64,000 nt of DNA from Gardnerella greenwoodii 00703Dmash. GTDB taxonomy: Bacteria; Actinomycetota; Actinomycetes; Actinomycetales; Bifidobacteriaceae. The notes beneath the pieces are model-generated. The model saw nothing but the letters and a program-made list of their open reading frames with translations. It was not told the origin of the DNA and did no database searches. Location: positions 62,001 to 126,000 of the forward strand of contig NZ_ADEV01000007.1 in assembly GCF_000263635.1 (NCBI RefSeq). The letters run 5' to 3'. The position numbers and the translations under genes are program-made. Of this stretch, positions 54,259 through 62,764 are shown in pieces. Within the stretch, counting starts at the first letter, position 1. Every line of letters begins with the position of its first letter.

Positions 54259-55626
54259 ATGGCAGGTTTGGCTGTTGAAGACGTGCGCGCTCGCGTGCAA
54301 GACGCTTGGAACGACGTAGTTTCTGTGTTGAATAAGAAGATTTCGCTTGCGGCTGTGTCTGCTAAGGGCATTGCCGGCGAGCATATGCAAAAGTCCGCGC
54401 AATACGTGGCTGGGGTATTGCGTGAGGTTGGTATTGACGCGCGCGTCGAGCAGTCCACGAATCCGGACGGCACTCCTGGAGCTTTCGAAGTTGTGGGCTC
54501 TCGCATCGTAAACCCAAGCGCGCCAACGGTTTTGCTCTACGCTCATCACGATGTGCAGCCTGTTCCAGACCCATCCGAGTGGGAAACCAACCCGTTTGAA
54601 GGCACAGAGCGCGACGGTCGCCTCTACGGCCGCGGCTCTGCTGACGACGGTGGCGGAATCGCAATCCACTACGGAGCTTTGCGCGCACTAAGCGACGATT
54701 TGCGCGTAAATATTAAGGTTTTCATCGAAGGTGAAGAAGAAATGGGCTCGCCAAGCTTCATTCCTTTCATCGAGTCGCATAAAGACGAATTCGAATCCGA
54801 CGTAATCATCGTGGCCGACTCCGGCAACTGGTCCGCCGAAATCCCAAGTCTTACAACGAGTTTGCGCGGAAATACCGACGTAGACGTAAAAGTTAAAGTG
54901 CTCGGCCATCAAGTGCATTCCGGCCAGTTCGGCGGCCCAATTTTGGACGCTTACACGCTCGCTTCCATGCTTGTTGCTTCGCTTTATAACAAGGATGGCG
55001 ACTTGGCAGTGCCTGGAATTGAAGCACAGGAGCCGGTTGGCGGTTTGCAGCGAGATTTGGACGAAGCGCAGGTGCGTGCCGACGCTTCCGTGGTTGATTC
55101 TTACAAGCTTGTCGGCACCGGTTCTTTGGCAGCACGCATGTGGACTAAGCCAAGCCTTACGGTAATCGGCATGGACGCGCACCCAGTTGAGGGCAGTTTT
55201 AATGTGATCGCGCACGAAACTAAGCTGCGTCTTTCGCTTCGTACCGCGCCTTCGCAGCGTCCGGAAGAAGCGCAAAAAGCTTTGTGTGACTTTTTGGTAT
55301 CTCACGCGCCTTTTGGTGCGGAAGTTACCGCAGAGCCGATTGATAACGGCATGGGCTGGGCAATGGATCCGGATGCTGTTGCAACGAAGGATGCGCTCGC
55401 TTCCATGCGCGACGCTTTCGGCGTGGAGCCGGTAAACAAGGGCGAGGGCGGCTCGATTCCGTTTATTCCGGAGCTTCAGCGCATCTTCCCTAAAGCGCAA
55501 GTGCTTGTGACTGGTCCGGAAGACCCTAAGTCTAATGCGCACAGCCCGAACGAGTCGATTTCGCTTTCTGGTTTGCGCGGCAATATTGTGACCGAAGCTC
55601 TGCTTTTGGATCGATTGGCCGAGTAA
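54259..55626 (+). CDS. M20 family dipeptidase
   Basis: The 455-residue metallopeptidase has VLLYAHHDVQPVPDPSEW with the first metal His, GRGSADDGGGIAIHYGAL with the bridging Asp, FIEGEEEMGSPSF with the catalytic Glu, and the late His in NAHSPNES. Spacing and length match the M20 carnosinase-like dipeptidases, which cut dipeptides in the cytoplasm. ATG 54259 follows GGGAGG; a TTG at 54247 is less likely. It is a stand-alone gene between the phosphatase and DUF3043 genes. Confidence 0.93.
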   Translation: MAGLAVEDVRARVQDAWNDVVSVLNKKISLAAVSAKGIAGEHMQKSAQYVAGVLREVGIDARVEQSTNPDGTPGAFEVVGSRIVNPSAPTVLLYAHHDVQPVPDPSEWETNPFEGTERDGRLYGRGSADDGGGIAIHYGALRALSDDLRVNIKVFIEGEEEMGSPSFIPFIESHKDEFESDVIIVADSGNWSAEIPSLTTSLRGNTDVDVKVKVLGHQVHSGQFGGPILDAYTLASMLVASLYNKDGDLAVPGIEAQEPVGGLQRDLDEAQVRADASVVDSYKLVGTGSLAARMWTKPSLTVIGMDAHPVEGSFNVIAHETKLRLSLRTAPSQRPEEAQKALCDFLVSHAPFGAEVTAEPIDNGMGWAMDPDAVATKDALASMRDAFGVEPVNKGEGGSIPFIPELQRIFPKAQVLVTGPEDPKSNAHSPNESISLSGLRGNIVTEALLLDRLAE

Positions 55627-55678
55627 TTTCGTTTCTTCGCATCGTTCATGCGTCTAGTCTGTTGAGTAATCTGCAAAC

Positions 55679-56332
55679 ATGACATGGAATCCATTTGCAA
55701 AGAAAACCGCTGCTAACGAAGCTAAAGTCGGCGAGTCGGCTCAGCAAAAATCAGCCGAAAAATCAGCCGAGAAATCAGCCGAAAAAGCAGCTGTGAAATC
55801 CCGCGAAAAAAACGCGCCAACTCCTAAGCGCAACGCGGCTCAAGCGCAAAATCTTCGTCCGCTTGTTCCAGCTGATCGCAAGGCCAGCGCAAAGCAGGCT
55901 CGCGCTCGAATTAGGCAGCGCGAAAATATTCAGTACGAGGCAATGCGCACGGGTGATTTGGCGCATATGCCAAAGGTTGAGCAGCTTCCGTGGCGCGTGT
56001 ATATTCGCGATTACGTGGACGCGCGCTTTAGCCTCGGCGAGTTTTTCGTGCCGTTTGCAATTGTGATTATGGTATGCCTGTTTGTGCTTTCGCGGTTTGT
56101 GATTGTGTACATTGCACTCGCTGTGCTGCTGTACACGTATCTTTTTGCTTCCGTGATTGACATGTTTATTATGTGGCGCAAGTTGCGTAAGGAGCTTGTG
56201 CGTCGCTACGGCGATGTTGCGGTGTCGAAACAGTCGCGTTCTGGCATGTATGCTTTCAGCCGCGCGATGCAGATGCGTCGCTGGCGTTTGCCGAAGCCAA
56301 GTTCGCCAAAGCGCGGAAATTGGCCGAAGTAA
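55679..56332 (+). CDS. DUF3043 family membrane protein
   Basis: The 217-residue protein matches actinobacterial DUF3043: a basic Lys/Ala-rich cytoplasmic N-terminus that here contains SAEKSAEKSAEKAA repeats, the conserved LPWRVYIRDYVDARFSLGEF, two membrane helices (about residues 122-160) and a basic tail. No function is established for the family. In many Actinobacteria it lies near DUF4191, as here. The SAEK units are encoded by 12-base near-identical repeats. Confidence 0.85.
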   Translation: MTWNPFAKKTAANEAKVGESAQQKSAEKSAEKSAEKAAVKSREKNAPTPKRNAAQAQNLRPLVPADRKASAKQARARIRQRENIQYEAMRTGDLAHMPKVEQLPWRVYIRDYVDARFSLGEFFVPFAIVIMVCLFVLSRFVIVYIALAVLLYTYLFASVIDMFIMWRKLRKELVRRYGDVAVSKQSRSGMYAFSRAMQMRRWRLPKPSSPKRGNWPK

Positions 56333-56489
56333 GCTGGAGTTAAGCTGACGTTAAGCGAAAATAAGCAATATAGTTAGCGAAAGTTAGCGAAAGTTAGCAA
56401 TATAGTAATCGCAAATTTATTAATATTTGCACAACCTACTATTATTATTTTGAATACTCAAAATAACGCGAATATCATGGGGTAAACGC

Positions 56490-57332
56490 ATGGCACAAGG
56501 TAAATCACAAGACAAATCGCATAGCACGAATCAGTCTGGAAATAAATCCGGAAGTAAATCCGGAAATAAGATGGGCATGCAGGGCATGTTTTCGCAGATT
56601 ATCCGCATTTATAAGTACACGCATCCTGACGATAAGCAGCTTCCGCTGTGGCTGTCTGTGGCGTTTGCAGCGCCAATAGTTGTGGCTATTGTGCTTGGTT
56701 TGCTGCTGCGCTGGTCGATTTTTGCGTGGATTATGATGATTGTTACGGCGGTGATGGTTGGTTTGCTGCTGTTTACGGTTGTGCTTACGAAGCGTGCGGA
56801 TAAGGTTGGTTACGCGAAGTTGGAAGGTCGCCCTGGGGCGGCGGCTGGAATCGTTTCGGCTATTAACAAGGGCGGATTTACCTTCCCGCAGCAGCCGGTG
56901 TGGGTGGATCCTCGCACGAAGGATGCGATTTGGCGCGGCACCGGTTTTAACGGAATCTTCCTTATTGGCGAGGGCAATTACGAGCGCTTGATGCACGCGA
57001 TGGATCGCCAGGAGCACGCTATTAGAAGCGTTACGGCGGGATCTAATATACCTGTATACCGTATGGCTGTTGGCAATGGCGAAAACCAGGTGAAGCTTAA
57101 GGAATTGCGCGGAAAAGTGTTGCGCGCCAAGACTTTGCAGCCTTCGAATCACAAGTTTGCGCTGCTTAATAAGATTCATCCAAACCGCCGATTCTTCCTT
57201 ACTAAGACGGAGCTGGCGATTTTGAACGAGCGTTTGCGCACGCTGCAAAGCAAGAGCGGATTTGGAATTCCGAAGGGAATTGATCCGACGCGTCCGCAGC
57301 GCATAAGCCGTCGTGCGATGCGCGGTAAGTAA
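56490..57332 (+). CDS. DUF4191 family membrane protein
   Basis: The 280-residue protein has a Ser/Gly/Lys-rich N-terminus with GNKSGSKSGNK repeats, two closely spaced membrane helices (about residues 52-72 and 77-98), and a basic cytoplasmic domain with KLEGRPGAAAGIVSAINKGG and FLIGEGNYERLMHAM. This is the DUF4191 pattern of Actinobacteria, function unknown. ATG 56490 has GGGGTAAACGC upstream. The preceding spacer contains GTTAGCGAAA direct repeats. Confidence 0.87.
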   Translation: MAQGKSQDKSHSTNQSGNKSGSKSGNKMGMQGMFSQIIRIYKYTHPDDKQLPLWLSVAFAAPIVVAIVLGLLLRWSIFAWIMMIVTAVMVGLLLFTVVLTKRADKVGYAKLEGRPGAAAGIVSAINKGGFTFPQQPVWVDPRTKDAIWRGTGFNGIFLIGEGNYERLMHAMDRQEHAIRSVTAGSNIPVYRMAVGNGENQVKLKELRGKVLRAKTLQPSNHKFALLNKIHPNRRFFLTKTELAILNERLRTLQSKSGFGIPKGIDPTRPQRISRRAMRGK

Positions 57333-57369
57333 ATTAAGTAAATTTTAGTGTTTTAAATTTATTGTTGCG

Positions 57370-57525
57370 TTGCGCTCCAAATGTGAGATAAGTTCCTCGC
57401 GTTTGGAGCGTTATTGCTTTTGTATCGCTCCAAACGTGCGCAACTTTTCCGGCGTTTGTTGTCGGTTTTGCGGATTTGGGAAACATTTGCCGTGTAATTC
57501 TCTAGCGTTTGAAGGGTTGGCGTCG
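57370..57525. repeat. Intergenic repeat array, family A, three units
   Basis: CTCCAAATGTG (57375) and CTCCAAACGTG (57428) are 53 bases apart. The first pairs with CGCGTTTGGAGCG; the second is joined to a GGCGTTTGTTGTCGG arm. An ACATTTGCCGTG unit follows, with CTAGCGTTTGAAGG as partner. The array lies between DUF4191 and the TPP riboswitch, so it is a likely 3' end structure of the upstream transcript. Confidence 0.87.
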
Positions 57526-57548
57526 ACGCGGTGCCGTACAATCGTCAA

Positions 57549-57650
57549 TCGACACGGGTGCTTTGCGCCGACGCGTTACTCGCGCCGCCAAAGCTGAGAG
57601 AAAACCGCTTGAACGTGAATCCGGGTAATACCGGCGCACGGAGGTCTGTT
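57549..57650 (+). promoter_or_regulatory. TPP riboswitch (THI element)
   Basis: The aptamer landmarks are in order: ACGGGTGC, then GCTTTG pairing with CAAAGC (P2), then GCTGAGAG, ACCGCTTGAACGTGA, and CCGGGTAATACCGGCG with its P5 hairpin, ending GCACGGAGG. CTGAGA and the GGGTAATACCGGCG segment are the invariant thiamine pyrophosphate-binding regions. Just 3', GCACGG (57636-57641) can pair with CCGTGC (57655-57660), a possible switching element. It lies about 105 bases before the YkoE gene and predicts that thiamine represses the transporter. Confidence 0.95.
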
Positions 57651-57754
57651 TTTCCCGTGCCTGAGAGCTGTTGCAAGGTTTCGTTGTAACGCAAAATATT
57701 GCATTGCGCACAATGTAACGCATTGCAACACAAAATAAGAAAGGCACATTTTTT

Positions 57755-58363
57755 ATGTCAGAAGAAAATTATCAGATTAACATGCAGTGGCGTGTTGCAG
57801 ACATCGCAGTTGCTTCCGTAATTGGCGTTGTTTCTGCTTTTATTTACTGGATTGTTGCCATTTTTAGTGAGGTTCCATGGACTGCACTAAACAGCATTCT
57901 TCCAGGTTTTGCAGGTATTATTAACGGTCTTTGGCTCTTCGCTGCTCCTTTGGCAGCAGTAATCGTTCGCAAGCCAGGCGCTGCTATTTACGCTGAAGTC
58001 GTCGCTGGTGTGCTTGAAGCTTTGATGGGCAATCAGTGGGGTGGCGCTGCAACCTTCGGTATTGCAGTCTTCCAGGGCTTGTTCGCTGAAATTGCTTTCA
58101 TTATTTTCGCTTACAAGAAGTGGAATTTGAGCACCATGGTTCTTTCCGGCGCTTTGACCGGCATCGGCTGCTGGGCTTACACCTTCCTCGATAAGTTGCA
58201 GGCTGTTAGCGTATTCGGCAAGTACGGTCTTCCATACTTCGTTAGCACCGTGGTTTCCGGCATTGTAATCGCAGGTGTTTTGATGTGGTTCTTGTATGTG
58301 GGAATCGCTAAGACCGGCGCGTTGGATCAGTTTGCATCCGGTCGCGAAATCCGCGAAAAGTAA
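57755..58363 (+). CDS. ykoE: ECF transporter S component, YkoE family (thiamine precursor uptake)
   Basis: The 202-residue protein has about six membrane helices and no signal peptide. It shows YkoE-type segments: WRVADIAVASVIGVVSAFIY, LNSILPGFAGIINGLWLFAAP, EVVAGVLEALMGNQWGG and GIAVFQGLFAEIAFIIFAYKK. YkoE binds hydroxymethylpyrimidine or thiamine as the substrate component of an ECF transporter. A TPP riboswitch upstream and an ECF energising module downstream support the role. AAGAAAGG precedes the ATG. Confidence 0.92.
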   Translation: MSEENYQINMQWRVADIAVASVIGVVSAFIYWIVAIFSEVPWTALNSILPGFAGIINGLWLFAAPLAAVIVRKPGAAIYAEVVAGVLEALMGNQWGGAATFGIAVFQGLFAEIAFIIFAYKKWNLSTMVLSGALTGIGCWAYTFLDKLQAVSVFGKYGLPYFVSTVVSGIVIAGVLMWFLYVGIAKTGALDQFASGREIREK

Positions 58364-58417
58364 CGAATAAAGTATTCGCAAAAATTAAAAATCTATCATT
58401 GCCATAAAGGATTTACT

Positions 58418-61207
58418 ATGCCTGATGCTGTTAAATCGCAAGAATCTGAAACTTTCCTTCCATCAGCTTCAAGCGATTGCAATAGTGACAGCAGCGCTAA
58501 TAGCGCTATCAGTAATGCAAGTGATAGCGCTAATAAAGCTAATAACGCTGAACTTCGTTTTGAGCATTGGGGTTATCGTCATGCTTCCCGTCGCGCTTTT
58601 GCTGTGCGCGGGTTGGACCTCACGATTAAGGCCGGAGAGCGCGTGTTGCTGCTGGGTGCGTCAGGCATTGGTAAATCCACGATTTTAAGCGGTGCGGCTG
58701 GTCTTATTGGCAATGATTTTGTGACTAAAAATAGCGCGAAAAATAGCGCGAAAAATAGCGCAGATAGTGCAGATAGCGCAAAAAATAGCGCGAAATCCCA
58801 GCAAACCACTCTCGTCGAAGATGCCGATGGTGGCGTGAGCGAGGGTCGTGTTTTGGTTGACGGCGTGCCTGTTCGCCGCGCGCGAGGCAAGGTTGGGCTT
58901 GTTTTGCAGGATCCGGATGCGCAAGCGATTTTCCAGCGTTTGGGCGATAACGTTGCTTTTGGTCCGGAAAATATGAACGTTCCGCGCGAAGATATTTGGG
59001 ATCGTGTGCGCGAAAGTCTTAAAAAAGTTGGGTTGGATGGCTTGCAGTTGCATCGTTCAACTTCGCATTTAAGCGGCGGTCAGATGCAGCGTTTGGCGCT
59101 TGCTGGCGCGCTTGCTATGCAGCCGAGCGTGCTGCTTTTGGACGAGCCGACTGCGAATTTGGATCCGGACGGCACGCAGCAGATTGTTGGCGCTGTTCGC
59201 ACGGTTTTGGATTCGACGCGCGCCACGATGGTGCTTGTGGAGCATCACGCTGAGCCGTGGATTGAAATGATTGATCGCGTGGTTGTGCTTGGGCTTGAGA
59301 ATGACGAGGCTGCGAACGGAAATGCGAACGGAAAAGATGCTCACAGTGAAACCGTTCACAGCGAAACCGTTCACGACGACGATATTGCGCGCGCGGCTTC
59401 ATCTCGCACGGTAATTGTGGCGGACGGCACGCCGGACGATGTGTTTAATCGCACCGATTTGGACTTTGAAGATCTGGGTATTTGGCTTCCGGAGCGCTAC
59501 AAGAAAAACGTAAAATCTCCTGCAAAATCTTCTGCAGATACTTCTTCCGAAAGTAAATCTTCCGAAAACTGCAATCCGTCAGAAGGCTACGGAGAAGTCC
59601 TGCTTTCTACGAAGGATCTCGCAATCAGCCACAGCAGCGAGCCGATTGCGCGTCACATCAATCTTGAGTTTAGAGCCGGGCAGATTACGGCTTTGGTTGG
59701 TGCGAACGGCACCGGAAAATCAACGCTTTCGCTAACTTTGGCTGGTCTTTTGCCGGCTGTAAGCGGCGAGGTTGTGGCGAGCGAGGCTCTTGCTAAAGGC
59801 GCGAACGGCGCGAATCCAATGAAGTGGAAGTCGCCGGATTTGGCGAAGCGAATTTCGTATGTTTTCCAAAATCCGGAGCATCAGTTTGCGTGCGGTTCGG
59901 TGTTGGACGAGGTTATGCTTGGCCCGCTTCGCACGGGAGTTCCGGCGGATGAGGCGCGTGCGAATGCTCAGGAGCTGCTGAAGCGATTCCGTTTGGCGCG
60001 CTATGCGAATGCGAATCCGTACACGCTTTCGGGCGGTGAAAAGCGGCGACTGACTGTGGCGGCGTCGCTTGCTGCGGCTCCGCGCGTGCTGATTTTGGAC
60101 GAGCCGACTTTTGGGCAGGATCGCAAAACTTGGCTGCAAATTATTCGCTTGATTGCAAGTTTGCGCGGCGAGGGCGTGAGCATTATTGTGGTGACGCACG
60201 ATCGCGAGCTGGTTGAGGCGTTGGATGCGCGCTTGGTGGAGCTTGTGCCGGATGCGAAAGCTGAAGGTGCTGAAGGTGCTGAAGTTACGGAAGATGCAGA
60301 ATCTGAAGTGAGTGCAGAAGCTGCTGAATCTTCTGAATCTAGCGAATCTTCCGAAGCTCTTTCCGCAACCACTGGCGCAACCGACATTTCGCAAATCAAA
60401 GTGAGTGCCGTCAACAATCGCAGCGAAAAGCCGAAACTTTCCAGCAGATCGCCGCTGATTGCGTCGATGAATCCGGTATTTCGTATTTTTGGAGCGTTCG
60501 CGGCTTCGATTCCGCTGATTTTTACGCTTGATTGCGTGTCGGCTTCGGTGGCGCTGGTGCTGGAATTTGCGATTTTCGCGTGCATCAAACTTACTCCGTG
60601 GCGCGTGATTTATCTTTCCTGGCCTGTGTGGGTGGGTGCGCCGACTTCCGCGCTAACCGTGCTGCTATACGGCAAAAGTGGCGGAAATACTTGGTTCCAG
60701 TGGTGGCTTATGCATGCCACGGACCGATCGGCGATGCTGGCCGTTGCTACCGCGCTTAGGATTTTGGCGATTGGTATTCCGTCGATTGTAATGGTGATTG
60801 GCATGGACGCCACCGATTTGGCGGATGCTTTTAGCCAGGTGCTGCATTTGCCGGATCGCTTCGTGTACGGCGGTTTGGCGGGAATTAGGCTTTTTGGAGT
60901 GCTGCAGGATGATTGGGCGGCGCTGACGGCGTCGAGGCGTTCGCGCGGTTTGGGCGATGAGCATCGCGTGAGGGCGTTCTTCCCACAGTCGTTTGCGCTG
61001 CTTGTGCTTTCGATTCGACGTTCGACGACGCTTGCCACGGCTATGGAAGCGCGCGGTTTTGGGGGAGTTGGGGCGCGTTCGCACGCTCGCGTGAGCAGTG
61101 TGCATGCGCACGATTGGTGGATTTTTGCGGTTTGCCTGATTGTGCCGCTAATTGCGGTTGCGTCGGCGCTTTACTTCGGAACTTTCGCATTCCTCGGCGG
61201 CGCGTGA
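58418..61207 (+). CDS. ykoDC: ECF transporter energising module: two ATPase domains fused to EcfT (YkoD-YkoC)
   Basis: The 929-residue polypeptide joins all energising parts of an ECF transporter. ATPase 1 has LGASGIGKSTIL (about 77), LSGGQMQRLALAGAL and VLLLDEPTANLDP. ATPase 2 has VGANGTGKSTLSLTLAG (about 425), LSGGEKRRLTVAASL and VLILDEPTFGQD. After an acidic Glu/Ser-rich linker, the last 270 residues form an EcfT with several membrane helices and two Arg-Gly elements (ASRRSRGLG, MEARGFGG). Repeats of KNSAKNSADSADSAKNS interrupt ATPase 1 near residue 102. EcfT is usually a separate gene (ykoC). Confidence 0.92.
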   Translation: MPDAVKSQESETFLPSASSDCNSDSSANSAISNASDSANKANNAELRFEHWGYRHASRRAFAVRGLDLTIKAGERVLLLGASGIGKSTILSGAAGLIGNDFVTKNSAKNSAKNSADSADSAKNSAKSQQTTLVEDADGGVSEGRVLVDGVPVRRARGKVGLVLQDPDAQAIFQRLGDNVAFGPENMNVPREDIWDRVRESLKKVGLDGLQLHRSTSHLSGGQMQRLALAGALAMQPSVLLLDEPTANLDPDGTQQIVGAVRTVLDSTRATMVLVEHHAEPWIEMIDRVVVLGLENDEAANGNANGKDAHSETVHSETVHDDDIARAASSRTVIVADGTPDDVFNRTDLDFEDLGIWLPERYKKNVKSPAKSSADTSSESKSSENCNPSEGYGEVLLSTKDLAISHSSEPIARHINLEFRAGQITALVGANGTGKSTLSLTLAGLLPAVSGEVVASEALAKGANGANPMKWKSPDLAKRISYVFQNPEHQFACGSVLDEVMLGPLRTGVPADEARANAQELLKRFRLARYANANPYTLSGGEKRRLTVAASLAAAPRVLILDEPTFGQDRKTWLQIIRLIASLRGEGVSIIVVTHDRELVEALDARLVELVPDAKAEGAEGAEVTEDAESEVSAEAAESSESSESSEALSATTGATDISQIKVSAVNNRSEKPKLSSRSPLIASMNPVFRIFGAFAASIPLIFTLDCVSASVALVLEFAIFACIKLTPWRVIYLSWPVWVGAPTSALTVLLYGKSGGNTWFQWWLMHATDRSAMLAVATALRILAIGIPSIVMVIGMDATDLADAFSQVLHLPDRFVYGGLAGIRLFGVLQDDWAALTASRRSRGLGDEHRVRAFFPQSFALLVLSIRRSTTLATAMEARGFGGVGARSHARVSSVHAHDWWIFAVCLIVPLIAVASALYFGTFAFLGGA

Positions 61208-61213
61208 TACCAG

Positions 61214-61425
61214 CGCTCCAAATGTGCGCAACTTTTCCCGTGTTTGTGGTTGTTTTTGACGAAGTTGACAACATTTGCCGTGTTTTTTCTCTGGCGTTTG
61301 TTGTCGTTTCTGCCGAATCTGACCACATTTGCCGTGTATTTTCTCTAGCGTTTGTTGTCGGTTTTGCCTAAGTTGACCACATTTGCCGTGATTTTTCTCT
61401 GGCGTTTGTTTCCGCTCCGAGTTGC
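61214..61425. repeat. Intergenic repeat array, family A, four units with 53-54 base period
   Basis: A CTCCAAATGTG left arm at 61216 is followed by three ACATTTGCCGTG units at 53-54 base spacing (near 61272, 61326 and 61380). Each is paired with a GGCGTTTGTTGTCG-type arm. The array lies between the transporter gene and tRNA-Arg. It is the longest array of the ACATTTGCCG form in the window and links the two forms of family A, since one unit has the CTCCAAA arm and the rest the ACATTTG arm. Confidence 0.87.
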
Positions 61426-61503
61426 TTTCGCGCGCGCTGTGCTGCGCTCAAGCAGGTCGTCACGCATCGCATCCCCACTGGCGTGTATACTTTCTCGAGT
61501 CGC

Positions 61504-61576
61504 GGGCCTGTAGCTCAGTGGATAGAGCGTCTGCCTCCGGAGCAGAAGGTCGTGGGTTCGAGTCCCATTAGGCCCA
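61504..61576 (+). tRNA. tRNA-Arg (anticodon CCG)
   Basis: A complete 73-base cloverleaf: acceptor GGGCCTG/TAGGCCC, D arm with TAGCTCAGTGGATAGAGC, anticodon stem TCTGC/GCAGA around loop CTCCGGA (anticodon CCG), and T arm with GGTTCGAGTCC. CCA is not encoded. The tRNA is the last housekeeping-type feature before a 1.2 kb repeat region and a surface-protein gene. Confidence 0.96.
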
Positions 61577-61660
61577 CTTTTGATTTTCTTGCGTATTGCG
61601 CGTGCAACTTTTCTCGCGTTGGCGCGACGACTGCTTGAGCGCTGCGATTTAGCGCGCGAT

Positions 61661-61960
61661 GACTTGCTTTCTGCGCGAGTGTCTCATTTTGCCCATTTTG
61701 GGACACTGGTGCAGATGAGTTACTGCGTTATTGTCTCTGTTTGGTTGTTTTCGGACATTAGTGCAGATTGCGTACTGCGTTAGGGTCTCATTTTGCTTGT
61801 TTTGAGACATTCGTGCAGTACTATTACTGCGCGCGTGTCTGAAGACCGGCGTAGTGAAACATTTGCCGTGTATTTTTACTGGCATTTGTTGTCGGTTTGG
61901 TCGCGGCTGACCACATTTGCCGTGCAATTTTCCGTCGTTTGTTGTCGGTTTGGGTTGGAA
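61661..61960. repeat. Repeat block: three-and-a-half family B units (52-base period) plus family A units
   Basis: Family B units begin CTGCGCGAGTGTCTC at 61671, then 61723, 61775 and 61827, exactly 52 bases apart. Left and right arms of unit 1 are GTGTCT and GGACAC, and the ends are CTGCGC and GTGCAG. Family A ACATTTGCCG units follow to about 61960. Bases 61661-61897 match 49664-49900 with six substitutions and no gaps. The block starts 85 bases after tRNA-Arg. Confidence 0.9.
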
Positions 61961-62764
61961 TCTCGCCCGTCCGCTCTACCACAGCATATAGCACCACGCT
62001 GCGCGCAGCATACCTACATGTAGTATTTTAGCCCGTGGAAGCGACCGGCTTTAGACACACCGAAGACGCAATTTCGTCGTTTTGGCGCCGGAAATTATTC
62101 ATTCTAAATGCATTTTTCAGTAGATTTTTTAGCGGTACTAGTAGATTATAGGAATTTTTCCATATGCGCGATTATATGCAATATTATATGCCCTTTTTGC
62201 TTGAAATCGTTCATGGGGGGGGGTATAACTACTAAAGGCTTTAAAAGTACCATACTATTTTACTGACCGCTTTAGTCGCCACACTTGCGTATAGGGCTTA
62301 TAGGTATGTATACTCTCTACCTGTGGTTGGATTGCTACGCGTCACTGCACGGCATCATGCGCGGCACTGCTACTAGCTTAGAGTTGGCTTGAGCACTTGG
62401 CTTTGAGTGTGACTAGTAGCGCTACTTATTAGTAGTACTACTGATTGGTTGGTTGACGGTTGGTTGACTAGTTAATTGATTGGTTGTCTGCCGGTTACTT
62501 GCTAGTGAGTTGCTAGTGAGTTGACGGTTGATTGGCTAGTTAGTTGACTAGTGAGTTGGCTGATTAGTTAGCTTCGGTTGGAAGCTTGCTGATTAGCAGG
62601 GTAGATAGAAGGCTGCGGTTGGCGGCTTACTAGATAGAAGGCTGACGGTCAGCAGGGCTGCGTTTGCTCTGCTACACGGCTCGTTTGCTCTGCTACACAG
62701 TATGGTTACGCGAGGTTTAGAAGCTGCGGCTTTTGCGGCAGCGAAGGATTAGGAAGGCGAGAGA
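61961..62764. other. Gene-free region with a G9 tract and TTGGTTGAC-type repeats upstream of a surface-protein gene
   Basis: No open reading frame resembling a gene was found. A run of nine G (62215-62223) lies in AT-rich DNA after GTTCAT. Bases 62440-62600 consist of degenerate GTTGGTTGACTAG and TAGTGAGTTG direct repeats with very little C. Near 62650-62700, GGCTCGTTTGCTCTGCTACAC-like units repeat (two copies of TTTGCTCTGCTACAC). The region probably holds the promoter and leader of the secreted protein gene. A -10-like TATACT at 62309 is one candidate, unproven. Confidence 0.55.

Noticed and set aside
61504-62764. tRNA-Arg as an integration site for a mobile element
   Set aside because: No integrase gene and no repeat of the tRNA 3' end were found within the window; the downstream element runs off the edge, so this remains unproven.
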